Assembly (NCBI RefSeq): GCF_014268495.2
Contig: NZ_CP077087.1
Coordinates: 3,909,501 to 3,973,500, forward strand
Source: Pseudomonas monsensis
GTDB taxonomy: Bacteria; Pseudomonadota; Gammaproteobacteria; Pseudomonadales; Pseudomonadaceae
Length of the DNA stretch: 64,000 bases
Reading direction: 5' to 3'
Of this stretch, positions 1 through 40,354 are shown piece after piece. The first letter of the stretch is position 1, and the number at the start of each line of letters is the position of its first letter. A program made the translations under genes and the position numbers. The notes under the pieces were generated by a model that searched no databases, was not told the origin of the DNA, and worked only from the letters and a program-made list of their open reading frames with translations.

Positions 1-30663
<30,663 letters not shown>

Positions 30664-30881
30664 GGGATAACCTGCTGTAAATACGAGAAAAATGAGCGCG
30701 CAGCCGCGAGTCCGTGCGAACTGCGCGCAGCCTGGAAAAACTAAAACATCGGGGCATGGGGGGCTGACATGGGAAGCGGGGACAAGCCACCTTCCCTGCC
30801 GACGAGTTGCCGAATACCTGTGGCGAGGGAGCAAGCGCCCTCGCCACAGGTTCGATGTCAGCCGTAGTGGACGGCGCCGGA
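30664..30881. other. Gap between first and second synthetase genes, with perfect hairpin
   Basis: A 218-bp gap with no credible gene. It contains a perfect 13-bp inverted repeat: arm CCTGTGGCGAGGG at 30817-30829, an 8-base loop, and the complementary arm at 30838-30850. The core (GTGGCGAGGG) resembles a Pseudomonas REP unit and has no U-run, so it is a poor terminator but could affect mRNA stability or polarity between the two genes. The second and third synthetase genes overlap and have no such gap. Confidence 0.8.
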
Positions 30882-33800
30882 CTAGAGCCGGCGTTTGCGG
30901 TTGAGGCTCGGGATGGTGGTTTTCGGGATGACCACGTGCTGCGCCTCTCGCGTGGTGCTGAGCGCCAGCGCGGCCAGCGTCGGCTGACTGAACAGCGCCC
31001 GGGCATCGGTGTGCAAACCGTTCTGGCGCATGCGCGCCACCAGGCTTACCGCGAGTAACGAATGCCCGCCGAGCTCGAAGAAGTTGTCATGCCGCCCGAT
31101 CCGATGGACGCCGAGCACCTCACCCCAGATCCGTGCCAGCGTGGTTTCGACTTCACCCTCGGGCGCCACGTAAGGCCGGTTGATCAGCGCGTCCGCCCCC
31201 GGTTCCGGCAAGGCTTTCCGGTCGATCTTGTCGTTTGGCGTCAGCGGCAAAGCGTCGAGCCGTACAAAGGCTCCCGGCACCATGTATTCGGGCAGCCGCG
31301 CCAGCACATGGGTGCGCAAGGTCTCCAGCCCCGGTGCTTCTGCACCGCAGCGCACGGTGTACCAGGCCACCAGACGCTCGTCGCGCACCATCACCAGCGC
31401 TTCGCGGATCGCTGGATGTTCGATCAGCCGCGCCTCGATTTCCCCCGGCTCCAGGCGCAAGCCCCGCAGCTTGATCTGGAAGTCGTTGCGCCCGAGGAAC
31501 TCCAGCTCTCCATCCGGGTTGTAGCGCACCAGATCGCCCGTGCGGTACAGCCGGTCGCCGGGCACAAACGGACTGTCGATGAAGCGCTCGGCCTGCATCT
31601 CGGGCAATCGGTGATAACCGCGCGCCACGCCGACCCCGCCGATGTGCAACTGACCGCTGACGCCTTGCGGCACCGGTTGATCGTAAGCGTCGAGTACGTA
31701 CAGACGGGTGTTGCTCAGCGCCTTGCCGATCGGCACCAGATTCTCCGGCACCGGCAAGTGCGGCTCCAGCGTCCATCCGGTGCTGTCCACCGTGGTTTCG
31801 GTCGGGCCGTAGACGTTGTGCAAACGCACCCATGGCAACCGGGCACGCACCTGCCGCGCCAGTGCCGCGCTGAGTTCGCCGCCACCGTTGAGGACATCAG
31901 TGAGGCTGGTGCACTGCTCGATGTCGTCCTGTTCGATGAACTGCTGCAGCAACGCCGGGACGAACTTGACCACCGTCACTTGATGCTGGCGAATGGTCTG
32001 CACCACGTACGCCGAATCACGGTTGCCATCCGGTCGGGCCAATACCAGACGCATGCCGGAACACAGCGGCCAGAAGATCTCCCACACCGAACTGTCGAAG
32101 CTGAACGGCGCTTTTTGCAGCAGCGCACCGTGCCCGGTTGGCGGCGAAATGACCGAGCCCCAGTGCACCATGTTGCAGGCGCTGCGGTGTTCGATCATCA
32201 CGCCTTTGGGCAGGCCTGTAGAACCCGAGGTGTAGATCATATAGGCGAGGTTCGCGGCGCCGAGGCCGGGCACCTGCAGATTGCTCGCGGGTTGCTGGTC
32301 CCACGTGCGGCGGTCGAGGTCGAGCAGCGGCACCCCCGGCTCGCCCAATAGTTGCCGCGTGGCGCCATGCACCAGCAGGGCAACCGGCGCGCTGTCCTGC
32401 AACATGTAATTCAGACGCTCCAGCGGATAGTCCGGGTCCAGCGGCACATAGGCGCCCCCGGCCTTGAGGATGCCGAGCAAACCGACCACCAGATCCAGCC
32501 CGCGCTCGACACAGATCGCCACCCGCGCATCCGGCTGTACGCCGAGTTCGCGCAAGTGGTGGGCCAGGCGGTTGGCGTGCTCGTTGAGCTGGCGATACGT
32601 CAGGCTGCGTTCACCGCTCTGCAGCGCAACGGCATCTGGTTTGCGCCGCACCTGCGCTTCGAACAAAACGTGCAGCGGCTGCTCCAGCGGGCAATCGACC
32701 TCGGTGGCGTTGAACGCGATCAGCAAGCGTTGCAACTCCTCGGCCTGCAGGATCGGCAAGCGGTTCAGCGGCTGTTGCGGTGCCTGTTCCAACGCCTGCA
32801 CCAGGCCGCTCAGCGCGGCTTGCATATAACCGCAGATCCGCTGCGCGCCGATCTGCGCCACGGCCCTGCCGGTGAGGCGCAAACCGTTGCCGTAATCATC
32901 CACGCTCAGGGTCAGCGGATAGTTGGTGCGTTCTTCGTTGGCCAGGGTTTCGATGCCTTGCCAGGCTTGCCGCGACGGTTCCAGCAGTTGCGATTCATCG
33001 CTGTGCCGGTAGTTGAGCAGCGCGCTGAACAGCGGCGCCGGTGAGGCGACTCCGCTGCAACGCTGGGCCAGCGCCAGCGACGCATGTTCGTGCCCGAGCA
33101 GTGCGGTCAGTCGTGCATGGGTAGCGCGCACAGCGTCGAGCACCCCGGCGTCGACGTCGATGCGCAGCGGCAATGTGTTGATGAACACCCCCAATGCCCG
33201 ATCGGCGCCCTCGCCGCCCTGCATCCGCCCCATCAGCACGGTGCCGAATACCACATTGGACTGGCCGGACGTCGCCGCCAGCACCCGCGCCCACGCCAGA
33301 TGGATCAGGCTCGCGACGCTGACCCCGGCCTGACGCGCCTGATGGCGCAAACGCTGATAGACCTCTGCCGGCAGCGCCTGCTGCGCCTCGTCGATACCGC
33401 AACCATCGCCCTGCACTTGCTGCAGGCCGAACGGCAGGGTCGGCGCGTCGATATCCGCCAGTTGTTCGCGGAAAAACGTCTCGTGCTCCTGCTCGCTGAC
33501 ACCCAGGCGCGCCTGCGCCACGTAGTTGCGATACGGCACCGGCGGCGCCAGTTCCACGACCTGCCCGCAAAGGCTGGCCTGCAACTCGCCGCGCATCACT
33601 TCGAGGGCAATGTGGTCCATCGCCAGGTGATGAAACAGCAGAATCCCCACTACCCGGCCCAACGCCGGATCCTTGGCGTACACCAGACGCATCAGCGGCG
33701 CCTGACTGACGTCGAGGCGGTAACGCCGGGCGTTGAAGCGCGCATGCAACTGCTCGAGGACCGGGCCGTTGGCCGGGTCGAGTTCGACTTCCTGCAACGG

Positions 33801-36800
33801 CAGAATCGCCTCGCGCCAGACCACTTGCACCGGCGTGCTCAGGCCCTCCCAGAGCACCGCCGTGCGCAGAATGTCGTGGCGCGCCATGACCTCGCGCAGC
33901 GCTGCGGCGAAAGCCTCGACGCGCTCAAGGCTATCGAACGCCAGCTGCGATTGCAGCAGGTACGGATCGCCCTGGGCGGCGGTGATGTGGTGGTAGAGGA
34001 TGCCTTCCTGCAGCGGCGCCAGCGGATAAATGTCCTGCACATTGGCCGCCCCGCCGGGCACCGTGGCGACGATGCGCTCGATGTCCGCCTGGGCCAGTTG
34101 CACCAGCGGCAGCAGCGCCGGGGTGATGTGCGTGCAGTCGGCAGCGATGCGGTTGGCCGGCACCTCGACTTCACGCCCGCTGCCGACCGAGGCCGCCAGT
34201 GCGGCGAGGGTCGGCTGACTGAACAACACGCGCACGTCACTGCTCAAGTCGAGCTGTCGCATGCGCTCGATCAGTATCACCGCCAGCAAAGAATGCCCGC
34301 CCAACTCGAAGAAATGGTCGTGACGCCCGACCCGTTCGACTTGCAACACTTCCGTCCAGATTTGCGCCAGAGCGATTTCAACCTCGCCTTGCGGCGCTTC
34401 ATATTCGCGGCGGATCAGGTCCTCAGGCCCGGGCGCCGGCAGCGCCTTGCGGTCGACCTTGCCATTGGCGGTCAGGGGCAATGCCGGTAGACGCACGTAG
34501 GCGCTCGGCAGCATGGCACTGCTCAGGCGACTTTTCAGGTGCGCGTGCAACTGGTTGATGTCCAGCGGCGCCTGCTCGGTGAACCACGCCAACAACTGCC
34601 CGTCGCGCACCAGCACCACGGCTTCGCGCACCGCCGCATGGCTGGCGAGTGCGCTCTCGATTTCTCCCGGTTCGATGCGTACGCCACGGATTTTCACCTG
34701 ATCGTCGTTACGCCCCAGATACTCCAGCGTGCCGTCGTTGCGCCAGCGCGCCAGATCGCCGGTGCGATACATCCGCGCATCCGCTTCGCGGCTGAACGGA
34801 TCGCGCAGGAAGCGTTCGGCGCTCAGGTCCGCACGGTTCAGGTAACCGCGAGCCACGCCGGCCCCACCGACGTACAACTCGCCGGCCACGCCTGGCGGCA
34901 GCGGTTGTTGCTGATCATCGAGCACATACACCGTGGCGTTGCTCACCGGCTTGCCGATGTGCAGCGCCTGCCCGGCGGCGAGGCGCCCCGAGGTCGCCAC
35001 CACCGTGGCTTCGGTCGGGCCGTAGTTGTTGATCACCGCGAACGATTGCGGGCGCGGGGGCTGGCGCAGGCGATCGCCACCGATCAGCAGCGTGCGCAAG
35101 GTCGGATGATCGAGCTGGCGGCTGAAGGCGTATTCGGCGATCGGGGTCGGCAGAAAACTCACCTCCAGTGGTTGCGCCCGCCACCAGTCGAGCAGCGCAC
35201 CAATGTCTTCGCTGCCCTCGCTGGCGGGTGCCAGGTGCAAGGTCGCACCCACGCACAGCGCCGGCCAGACTTCCCAGGCCATCGCATCGAAACCGAATCC
35301 GGCGAGGCTCGAGGTCTGGCTGCCGGCCTGCAGATCGAACGCGTCAGCGTGCCAATCCACCAGATTGCACAGGGTCCGGTGCTCGACCATCACCCCTTTG
35401 GGCAGGCCGGTGGAGCCGGAGGTGTAAATGACATAGGCGAGATGTGCCGGAGTCAGTCCGGGCACCTTTGGCGCGTCACTATCAGTGGCCGGCCAGCTCG
35501 GGCGATCGAGTTCGATCACCGGCACCGACAACGCCGGCAGATGCCCGCGCAAACCACGCTGGGTCAGCACCGCCAGCGGCGCGCTGTCCTCCAGCAGATA
35601 GCTCAGGCGCTCGGCCGGATGCGCCGGGTCGAGCGGCACATAGGCGGCGCCGGCCTTGAGAATCGCCAGCAACCCGACCAACGTGTCGAGACCGCGCCGG
35701 GCGACGATCGCCACCCGGTCATCCGGGCGCACACCAAGATCGAGCAGATGATGAGCCAGCGCGTTGGCTCGTTGATCAAGCTCGGCATAGGTCAACGATT
35801 GCCCTTGCTGCACCGCCGCCAGCGCCTGCGGCCGTTGCGCCACCTGCGCCTGGAAACGCTGATGGATCGTGCTCACCGCCGGGTAGCTCACTCGCGTCGC
35901 ATTCCACTGTTGCAGCAGCGCCTCTTCCTCAGGCGTGCTCAGACTGAAATCCGCCACCGGCAAGTTCACCGCCTCCAGCCCTTGTTCCAGAATCAACAGC
36001 CAGCGTGCGGCCAGGGCCGTGATCTCCTCGGCGCTGAAATACGCCTCGCTGTAAACCAGGTACAAATGCGCGTCGTCGTTGACCTGATTGCTCAGCAGGT
36101 GCACCGCCAGCGGCGTGGCCTCCTCCATGTTGGAGGCCTTGATCATCCGCCCCGACGCCTCACCGTAGCGATAATCGTGAGCGCCCTGCTCGTAGGACAC
36201 CGTCACCTCGAACAACTGCGAGCGCTCCTCACGCAGCAGGCCCAGGGCGCGGTTCATCTCACTGACCGGGAAACGCTGATGGCGAAAATCCTTTCTGAGC
36301 TCATCGCGGATCGCCCTGACCAGTTCGCCGAACGTGCGCTGGCGACCAAACGCCATGTGAACCGCACTGATCTGCGCGAACAGCCCGAGGGTGGATTTGA
36401 ACCGTGCACCGCCGCGATTGAGAATCGGCAGGCCGACCACCCATTCGTCACGCTGCGCCGTACGGCTGAAATACACGTGCAGCGCCGCCAGCAACACATG
36501 GAACGCCGAAGCGCCAACGCCTCGGGCCACCTGCTTCATGCGCTCGTGCAACAACGTCGGCAAGGGTTGCGTGAACACCTGGGTCTGAACGGTTTTGCCG
36601 GCGCGGCTCGGTTGATGGCGTGGCAGCAACAGCGGCTCGGGCAATTGCCGGTATTTGTCCAGCCAGTACCTGCGGTCCAGCGCGTAACGGGGCGACGCGC
36701 GATAGCGCGTATCGTCGGCGATGAAGTCGAGGTAGGACGGTGCCGAGGCCGGCGCCGGTTGGCCGTTCGCCAGCGCGTTATAGATATCGTCCAGCGACTT

Positions 36801-37295
36801 GAACATTTCGCCGAAGCTCCAGCCATCAATGATCAGGTGATGGGCCTGAACGGACAGCCAGTGGCGCTCATCATCCAGGCGGATCAACAGAAAACGGAAC
36901 AGGCAGCCGCCGCCCAGCACGAAGGGCTGATCAATACGCGCCTGAACCAATGCCCGCGCCGCCGACTCCGGGTCGGCATGCGCCGACACATCGTGAATCG
37001 GCATCGGCACCGGCCATGCGCGGGCAAACCGCTGCAACGGCAAGCCATCGACGCCGGCACCCGGCAGCAGCACCGTGCGCAGGGCGTCATGCCGGGCCAC
37101 CAGGCGTTCGAGCGCTGCCTGCATCCGTGCCGGATCCAGCGGACCGCTCAGCTCCAGGTACCCGCCGATGTTGTACAGCGGCGAATCGCCGCGACTCAGC
37201 TGATCCAGCCAGATGTCCAGCTGCGCTGCGGTCAGGGGATACGTCTGGGTCGATGCGGACGGCGTGTCCACCGCTGGGGCAGAAATAGGCGGCAT
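30882..37295 (-). CDS. Non-ribosomal peptide synthetase, lipo-initiation and modules 1-2
   Basis: First synthetase, 2137 residues, order C-A-T-C-A-T. The first C domain (PLTAAQLDIWLDQL..., HHLIIDG near residue 151) has no upstream carrier. This fits a starter C domain that N-acylates residue 1 with a 3-hydroxy fatty acid, as in Pseudomonas lipopeptides (inference). A1 has pocket residues DAWFLGNVV (Leu), with YTSGSTGLPKG near 622. T1 is near 995. The second C is a dual E/C domain (ITPALLPL..., HHITAAQGD, HHLAMDH), so Leu1 should become D. A2 has pocket DSWKNGVVD; Lys at the fourth position also occurs in known Asp pockets, so an acidic residue is likely. T2 is near 2070. ATG 37295 has AGAAGGA six bases upstream. 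The C-terminal tail ends in a basic stretch (RKRRL) that could meet the TubC domain of the next protein. A luxR-type gene is divergent upstream. Confidence 0.96.
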   Translation of the reverse strand: MPPISAPAVDTPSASTQTYPLTAAQLDIWLDQLSRGDSPLYNIGGYLELSGPLDPARMQAALERLVARHDALRTVLLPGAGVDGLPLQRFARAWPVPMPIHDVSAHADPESAARALVQARIDQPFVLGGGCLFRFLLIRLDDERHWLSVQAHHLIIDGWSFGEMFKSLDDIYNALANGQPAPASAPSYLDFIADDTRYRASPRYALDRRYWLDKYRQLPEPLLLPRHQPSRAGKTVQTQVFTQPLPTLLHERMKQVARGVGASAFHVLLAALHVYFSRTAQRDEWVVGLPILNRGGARFKSTLGLFAQISAVHMAFGRQRTFGELVRAIRDELRKDFRHQRFPVSEMNRALGLLREERSQLFEVTVSYEQGAHDYRYGEASGRMIKASNMEEATPLAVHLLSNQVNDDAHLYLVYSEAYFSAEEITALAARWLLILEQGLEAVNLPVADFSLSTPEEEALLQQWNATRVSYPAVSTIHQRFQAQVAQRPQALAAVQQGQSLTYAELDQRANALAHHLLDLGVRPDDRVAIVARRGLDTLVGLLAILKAGAAYVPLDPAHPAERLSYLLEDSAPLAVLTQRGLRGHLPALSVPVIELDRPSWPATDSDAPKVPGLTPAHLAYVIYTSGSTGLPKGVMVEHRTLCNLVDWHADAFDLQAGSQTSSLAGFGFDAMAWEVWPALCVGATLHLAPASEGSEDIGALLDWWRAQPLEVSFLPTPIAEYAFSRQLDHPTLRTLLIGGDRLRQPPRPQSFAVINNYGPTEATVVATSGRLAAGQALHIGKPVSNATVYVLDDQQQPLPPGVAGELYVGGAGVARGYLNRADLSAERFLRDPFSREADARMYRTGDLARWRNDGTLEYLGRNDDQVKIRGVRIEPGEIESALASHAAVREAVVLVRDGQLLAWFTEQAPLDINQLHAHLKSRLSSAMLPSAYVRLPALPLTANGKVDRKALPAPGPEDLIRREYEAPQGEVEIALAQIWTEVLQVERVGRHDHFFELGGHSLLAVILIERMRQLDLSSDVRVLFSQPTLAALAASVGSGREVEVPANRIAADCTHITPALLPLVQLAQADIERIVATVPGGAANVQDIYPLAPLQEGILYHHITAAQGDPYLLQSQLAFDSLERVEAFAAALREVMARHDILRTAVLWEGLSTPVQVVWREAILPLQEVELDPANGPVLEQLHARFNARRYRLDVSQAPLMRLVYAKDPALGRVVGILLFHHLAMDHIALEVMRGELQASLCGQVVELAPPVPYRNYVAQARLGVSEQEHETFFREQLADIDAPTLPFGLQQVQGDGCGIDEAQQALPAEVYQRLRHQARQAGVSVASLIHLAWARVLAATSGQSNVVFGTVLMGRMQGGEGADRALGVFINTLPLRIDVDAGVLDAVRATHARLTALLGHEHASLALAQRCSGVASPAPLFSALLNYRHSDESQLLEPSRQAWQGIETLANEERTNYPLTLSVDDYGNGLRLTGRAVAQIGAQRICGYMQAALSGLVQALEQAPQQPLNRLPILQAEELQRLLIAFNATEVDCPLEQPLHVLFEAQVRRKPDAVALQSGERSLTYRQLNEHANRLAHHLRELGVQPDARVAICVERGLDLVVGLLGILKAGGAYVPLDPDYPLERLNYMLQDSAPVALLVHGATRQLLGEPGVPLLDLDRRTWDQQPASNLQVPGLGAANLAYMIYTSGSTGLPKGVMIEHRSACNMVHWGSVISPPTGHGALLQKAPFSFDSSVWEIFWPLCSGMRLVLARPDGNRDSAYVVQTIRQHQVTVVKFVPALLQQFIEQDDIEQCTSLTDVLNGGGELSAALARQVRARLPWVRLHNVYGPTETTVDSTGWTLEPHLPVPENLVPIGKALSNTRLYVLDAYDQPVPQGVSGQLHIGGVGVARGYHRLPEMQAERFIDSPFVPGDRLYRTGDLVRYNPDGELEFLGRNDFQIKLRGLRLEPGEIEARLIEHPAIREALVMVRDERLVAWYTVRCGAEAPGLETLRTHVLARLPEYMVPGAFVRLDALPLTPNDKIDRKALPEPGADALINRPYVAPEGEVETTLARIWGEVLGVHRIGRHDNFFELGGHSLLAVSLVARMRQNGLHTDARALFSQPTLAALALSTTREAQHVVIPKTTIPSLNRKRRL

Positions 37296-37783
37296 AAAGT
37301 CCTTCTCATGAAATTTTGCGCCTATTCAAGCATCGGCCCCGACGCCGACATGACACGTGAAACCCGGACAACCCAGCCCCCTCCCAAGGCCTGTCAGCCC
37401 CGGTTGCCGCTGATCCGGCAGGAAGCTTCTAAAAGTTCGGAGAGGAAACGCTGAAATACTTGTAGGAAAAATGCCACAAGCCAGCGCAGCCATCGGCCAG
37501 CGCAATGCTCGCACCGCAGCTTAATAGTCCCGGCTTTCAAGGCTTTGCAGTGACCGAACAGTCACGAAAGCCGTGGCATCTGTACCGGATACCGTCAGAA
37601 GCCCGGCGCCAACTTTCCGAAATGATGGCACTTTGTGTCCCTGTTTTCCCCTACAGACGTAGGACAAATCCATAGGCTTAAATCCCGCTCCAGATCATGT
37701 TCAAGGAGAAATGACTGCGTGGGCGGCTTTTACTTAGACGGCAGACGATTCAGTGATGGCTCTGAACCAGGGATGACAAGGAT
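37296..37783. promoter_or_regulatory. Divergent promoter region between synthetase and luxR-type gene
   Basis: A 488-bp region with no convincing gene, between divergent starts, so promoters in both directions are expected. Visible elements are a dyad CCTAC-N4-GTAGG (37650-37663), which is a candidate regulator site, and two CAAGGA motifs (37702-37707 and 37777-37782) resembling RsmA/E sites, the second overlapping the luxR Shine-Dalgarno. An 8-codon ORF (37711-37737, MTAWAAFT) lies two bases after AAGGAG. I could not assign -35/-10 boxes with confidence. Confidence 0.6.
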
Positions 37784-38578
37784 ATGAATCTGACCGGCAG
37801 TATTCGCAATATGGAAAACCCGCATTTCTACTGGCAACTGGGTGAGCTGATTGCCAGCACCGGGGACGATCACTTCGCCGCGAACATGTTTCAGCTGGTC
37901 GACACGCTGGTGCCGGTCGACGGCGTCGACCTCAGCGAGTGGACGCTGGATGAGCGTCAGGCCAGCGTGGTCGAGATCAAGCCGCTGGGCAGTGCCGGTT
38001 TGCCGCAGACCTGTGCGCCGGCCGACCCGCTCGAACGGGCCGATGACCATCCGTTGTTGCCGAAGATGATCGAGATGAATGACTCGCTGCTGATCCAGCT
38101 CAGAGCCTCGCTGCAACCTCGCTACCCGCAACACAATGCGCACCAGTGCAATCTGGTGTCGCGCATGTCCAACCGCCGCTGCGTCATTTCGTTTTACCGA
38201 CCGCATACCCGGCGGGTGTTTTCACTGACGGAGCTGTCGTTTCTCAAAAGCCTTTCGGACACCCTGCTGCCGCTGATCGAACGCCATGCGCACATCAGTC
38301 GGCAAACCCTCGCCCGCCAGCCACGCCTGCCCCAGGCCGAACTCGATCAGGCACCGCTGGCGCTGGTGTTCGATGAGCGCCTGGCGATGAGTGGCGTCGT
38401 CCTTTCGGCACGCGAAAAGGAAGTCTGCCTGGGCTTGCTGACCGGCGGTACGGTGCCGCAAATCGCCGAAAAACTGCGGGTGAAAAACAGCTCGATCGAG
38501 ACGTACCTCAAACGGGCGGCGGCCAAACTCGGGGTCAGTGGCCGGCATGGGCTGGCGCGGTGGATGGCCGGGGCCTGA
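37784..38578 (+). CDS. LuxR-type transcriptional regulator beside the lipopeptide genes
   Basis: A 264-residue protein ending in a LuxR/FixJ-type helix-turn-helix at about 205-262 (LSAREKEVCLGLL..., SSIETYLKRAAAKLGV). The first ~200 residues show neither a receiver-domain aspartate pattern nor a clear acyl-homoserine-lactone pocket. That is typical of the LuxR-like activators flanking Pseudomonas lipopeptide synthetases (MassAR/ArfF type). It is divergent from the first synthetase gene, so activation of that operon is the likely role (inference). ATG 37784 is preceded by ACAAGGAT, which serves as Shine-Dalgarno and also resembles an RsmA/E binding site, suggesting Gac/Rsm control of its translation. 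Confidence 0.92.
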   Translation: MNLTGSIRNMENPHFYWQLGELIASTGDDHFAANMFQLVDTLVPVDGVDLSEWTLDERQASVVEIKPLGSAGLPQTCAPADPLERADDHPLLPKMIEMNDSLLIQLRASLQPRYPQHNAHQCNLVSRMSNRRCVISFYRPHTRRVFSLTELSFLKSLSDTLLPLIERHAHISRQTLARQPRLPQAELDQAPLALVFDERLAMSGVVLSAREKEVCLGLLTGGTVPQIAEKLRVKNSSIETYLKRAAAKLGVSGRHGLARWMAGA

Positions 38579-38601
38579 CTTCGAACTGCGTGAGTACCTT
38601 T

Positions 38602-38706
38602 GTGGCGAGGGGATTTATCCCCACTGGACGGCTAAGCAGGCCGCGCTTTTTATCGTCCAAAAGAGGGGCCGCTACGCGCCCCGACGGCGATAAATCCCCT
38701 CGTCAC
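38602..38706. repeat. REP-like inverted pair after the luxR-type gene
   Basis: Arms GTGGCGAGGGGATTTATC (38602-38619) and GATAAATCCCCTCGTCAC (38689-38706) are near-complementary and face each other across about 70 bases. This is the common Pseudomonas arrangement of paired REP palindromes. Confidence 0.8.
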
Positions 38707-38803
38707 AGGGTGTTCTCAGCACAGGATCTTTCTCAACACACAAGCCCCTCCCCCCCCGTTTTCCTTGCAAGCATCTCCCCTCTTTCATGCACGAGGCTGT
38801 TCG

Positions 38804-40198
38804 ATGTCTACCTTGCGACTTTCCCTGCTGTCCATGGCCATGCTGCTGGGCGGCTGTTCCCTGATTCCCGAGTACCAGCGCCCGGCATCGCCGAGCGCCG
38901 CGCAATACCCCACCGCCACACAACCGGCAACACCTAACGAAGACTGGCGCACGCTGTTCAACGACCCGGCTCTGCAACAGCTGATCGAGTCGGCACTGAT
39001 CAACAACCGGGACCTGCGCGTGGCCGCGCTGAACGTCGAAGCCTTCCAGGCGCAATACCGCATCCAGCGTGCCGACCTGCTGCCGGCGGTGTCGGCCAAT
39101 GCCAGCGAGTCACGCCAACGTATGCCCTCCAGCGTGACCAAAGGCAAAGCGCTGATTAACTCGACCTACGCGGTCAACCTCGGCATCAGCGCCTACGAAC
39201 TGGATTTCTTCGGCCGTGTGCGCAGCCTCAGCGAGCAAGCGCTGCAGAGCTGGCTGGCGACGGAAGAAGCGCGACGCAGTGCGCAGTTGAGTCTGGTGGC
39301 CAACGTCGCCAATGCTTACCTGACCTGGCGCGCCGATCAGGAGTTGCTCGAACTGACCCGCGACACCCTCGCCGCCGACGAACAGAGCCTGCACCTGACC
39401 ACCCGTAACCGCGAGGCCGGCAAGTCGTCGGCGCTGGAACAGGCGCAGGCGAAAACCAGCGTCGACAGTTCGCGGGCCAATCTGGCGCGTTATCAGCGGC
39501 AGGTGGCGCAGGACCTGAACAGCCTGACGCTGCTGGTCGGTGCGCCCGTGCCGGCGTCGTTGCCCGCCCGGCCGCTGGCCAGCGAACTGGTGCAGCAAGT
39601 GCCGGCGGGATTGCCGTCGGATCTGCTGCAACGGCGCCCGGACATTCTTCAGGCCGAATACAAACTCAAGGCGGCCAACGCCAACATTGGCGCAGCGCGG
39701 GCGGCGTTTTTCCCCAGCGTCAGTCTGACGGCCAATGCCGGCACCTCGAGTCGCGATCTGTCCGGACTGTTCGGCAGCGGCTCCGGCGCCTGGACCTTTC
39801 AGCCACAGATCAGCCTGCCGATTTTCAATGCCGGCAGCCTGCGCGCGAGCCTGGATTATTCGAAGTTGCAGAAAGACGTGGCGGTGGCCGAATACGAAAA
39901 GTCGATCCAGACCGCGTTTCAGGAAGTCGCCGATGGCCTCGCCGCGCGCACGACGTATCAGCAGCAATTACAGGCGCAGCGCGATCTGGTCGAGGCTACG
40001 CAGACCTATTACAACCTGGCGCAGAACCGTTATCAGAATGGTGTCGACAGCAGCCTGACGTTCCTCGATGCCCAGCGTTCGCTGTTCAGTTCGCAACAAG
40101 GCCTGATCACCGATCGGCTGGCGCAGTTGGTGGCGGAGGTCAATCTGTACACCGCGCTGGGCGGTGGCTGGCAGGCTTCGGAAGCGACGATTCAATAA
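38804..40198 (+). CDS. OprM/NodT-family outer-membrane efflux lipoprotein
   Basis: A 464-residue TolC-like outer-membrane channel of RND or MacAB-type exporters. I chose ATG 38804 over 38765 because it gives a proper lipoprotein signal (MSTLRLSLLSMAMLLGGC, lipid-attached Cys18) and has ACGAGG upstream. The mature part shows the paired OEP repeats of the family: DWRTLFNDPALQQLIE..., RDLRVAALNVEAFQAQ, the central GLPSDLLQRRPDILQAEYKL motif, and a C-terminal coiled-coil region. Length is usual for the family. It shares its strand with the luxR-type gene, from which REP repeats separate it. In Pseudomonas lipopeptide loci a nodT-type gene at this spot is thought to help export the peptide. No periplasmic adaptor or inner-membrane partner is in the window. 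Confidence 0.93.
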   Translation: MSTLRLSLLSMAMLLGGCSLIPEYQRPASPSAAQYPTATQPATPNEDWRTLFNDPALQQLIESALINNRDLRVAALNVEAFQAQYRIQRADLLPAVSANASESRQRMPSSVTKGKALINSTYAVNLGISAYELDFFGRVRSLSEQALQSWLATEEARRSAQLSLVANVANAYLTWRADQELLELTRDTLAADEQSLHLTTRNREAGKSSALEQAQAKTSVDSSRANLARYQRQVAQDLNSLTLLVGAPVPASLPARPLASELVQQVPAGLPSDLLQRRPDILQAEYKLKAANANIGAARAAFFPSVSLTANAGTSSRDLSGLFGSGSGAWTFQPQISLPIFNAGSLRASLDYSKLQKDVAVAEYEKSIQTAFQEVADGLAARTTYQQQLQAQRDLVEATQTYYNLAQNRYQNGVDSSLTFLDAQRSLFSSQQGLITDRLAQLVAEVNLYTALGGGWQASEATIQ

Positions 40199-40354
40199 GC
40201 ACCCGTCACTTTTTCTTACACCTTTTGTCGCCCGATCCTATGCGGTGCGGCGATCCATGGCCGGCGCCTGCCCTCAGTTTGGTATCATGCGCCGCTTTTA
40301 AGGTTAACCCCCCGCCAGTCCTGCCGACTGACGGGCTGCAAAAGGCGGTATTAG

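Noticed and set aside
30664..30834. 57-residue N-terminal extension of the second synthetase from ATG 30834
   Set aside because: The extension is read from intergenic DNA that includes the 13-bp hairpin, is low-complexity, and precedes a complete TubC domain starting at ATG 30663.
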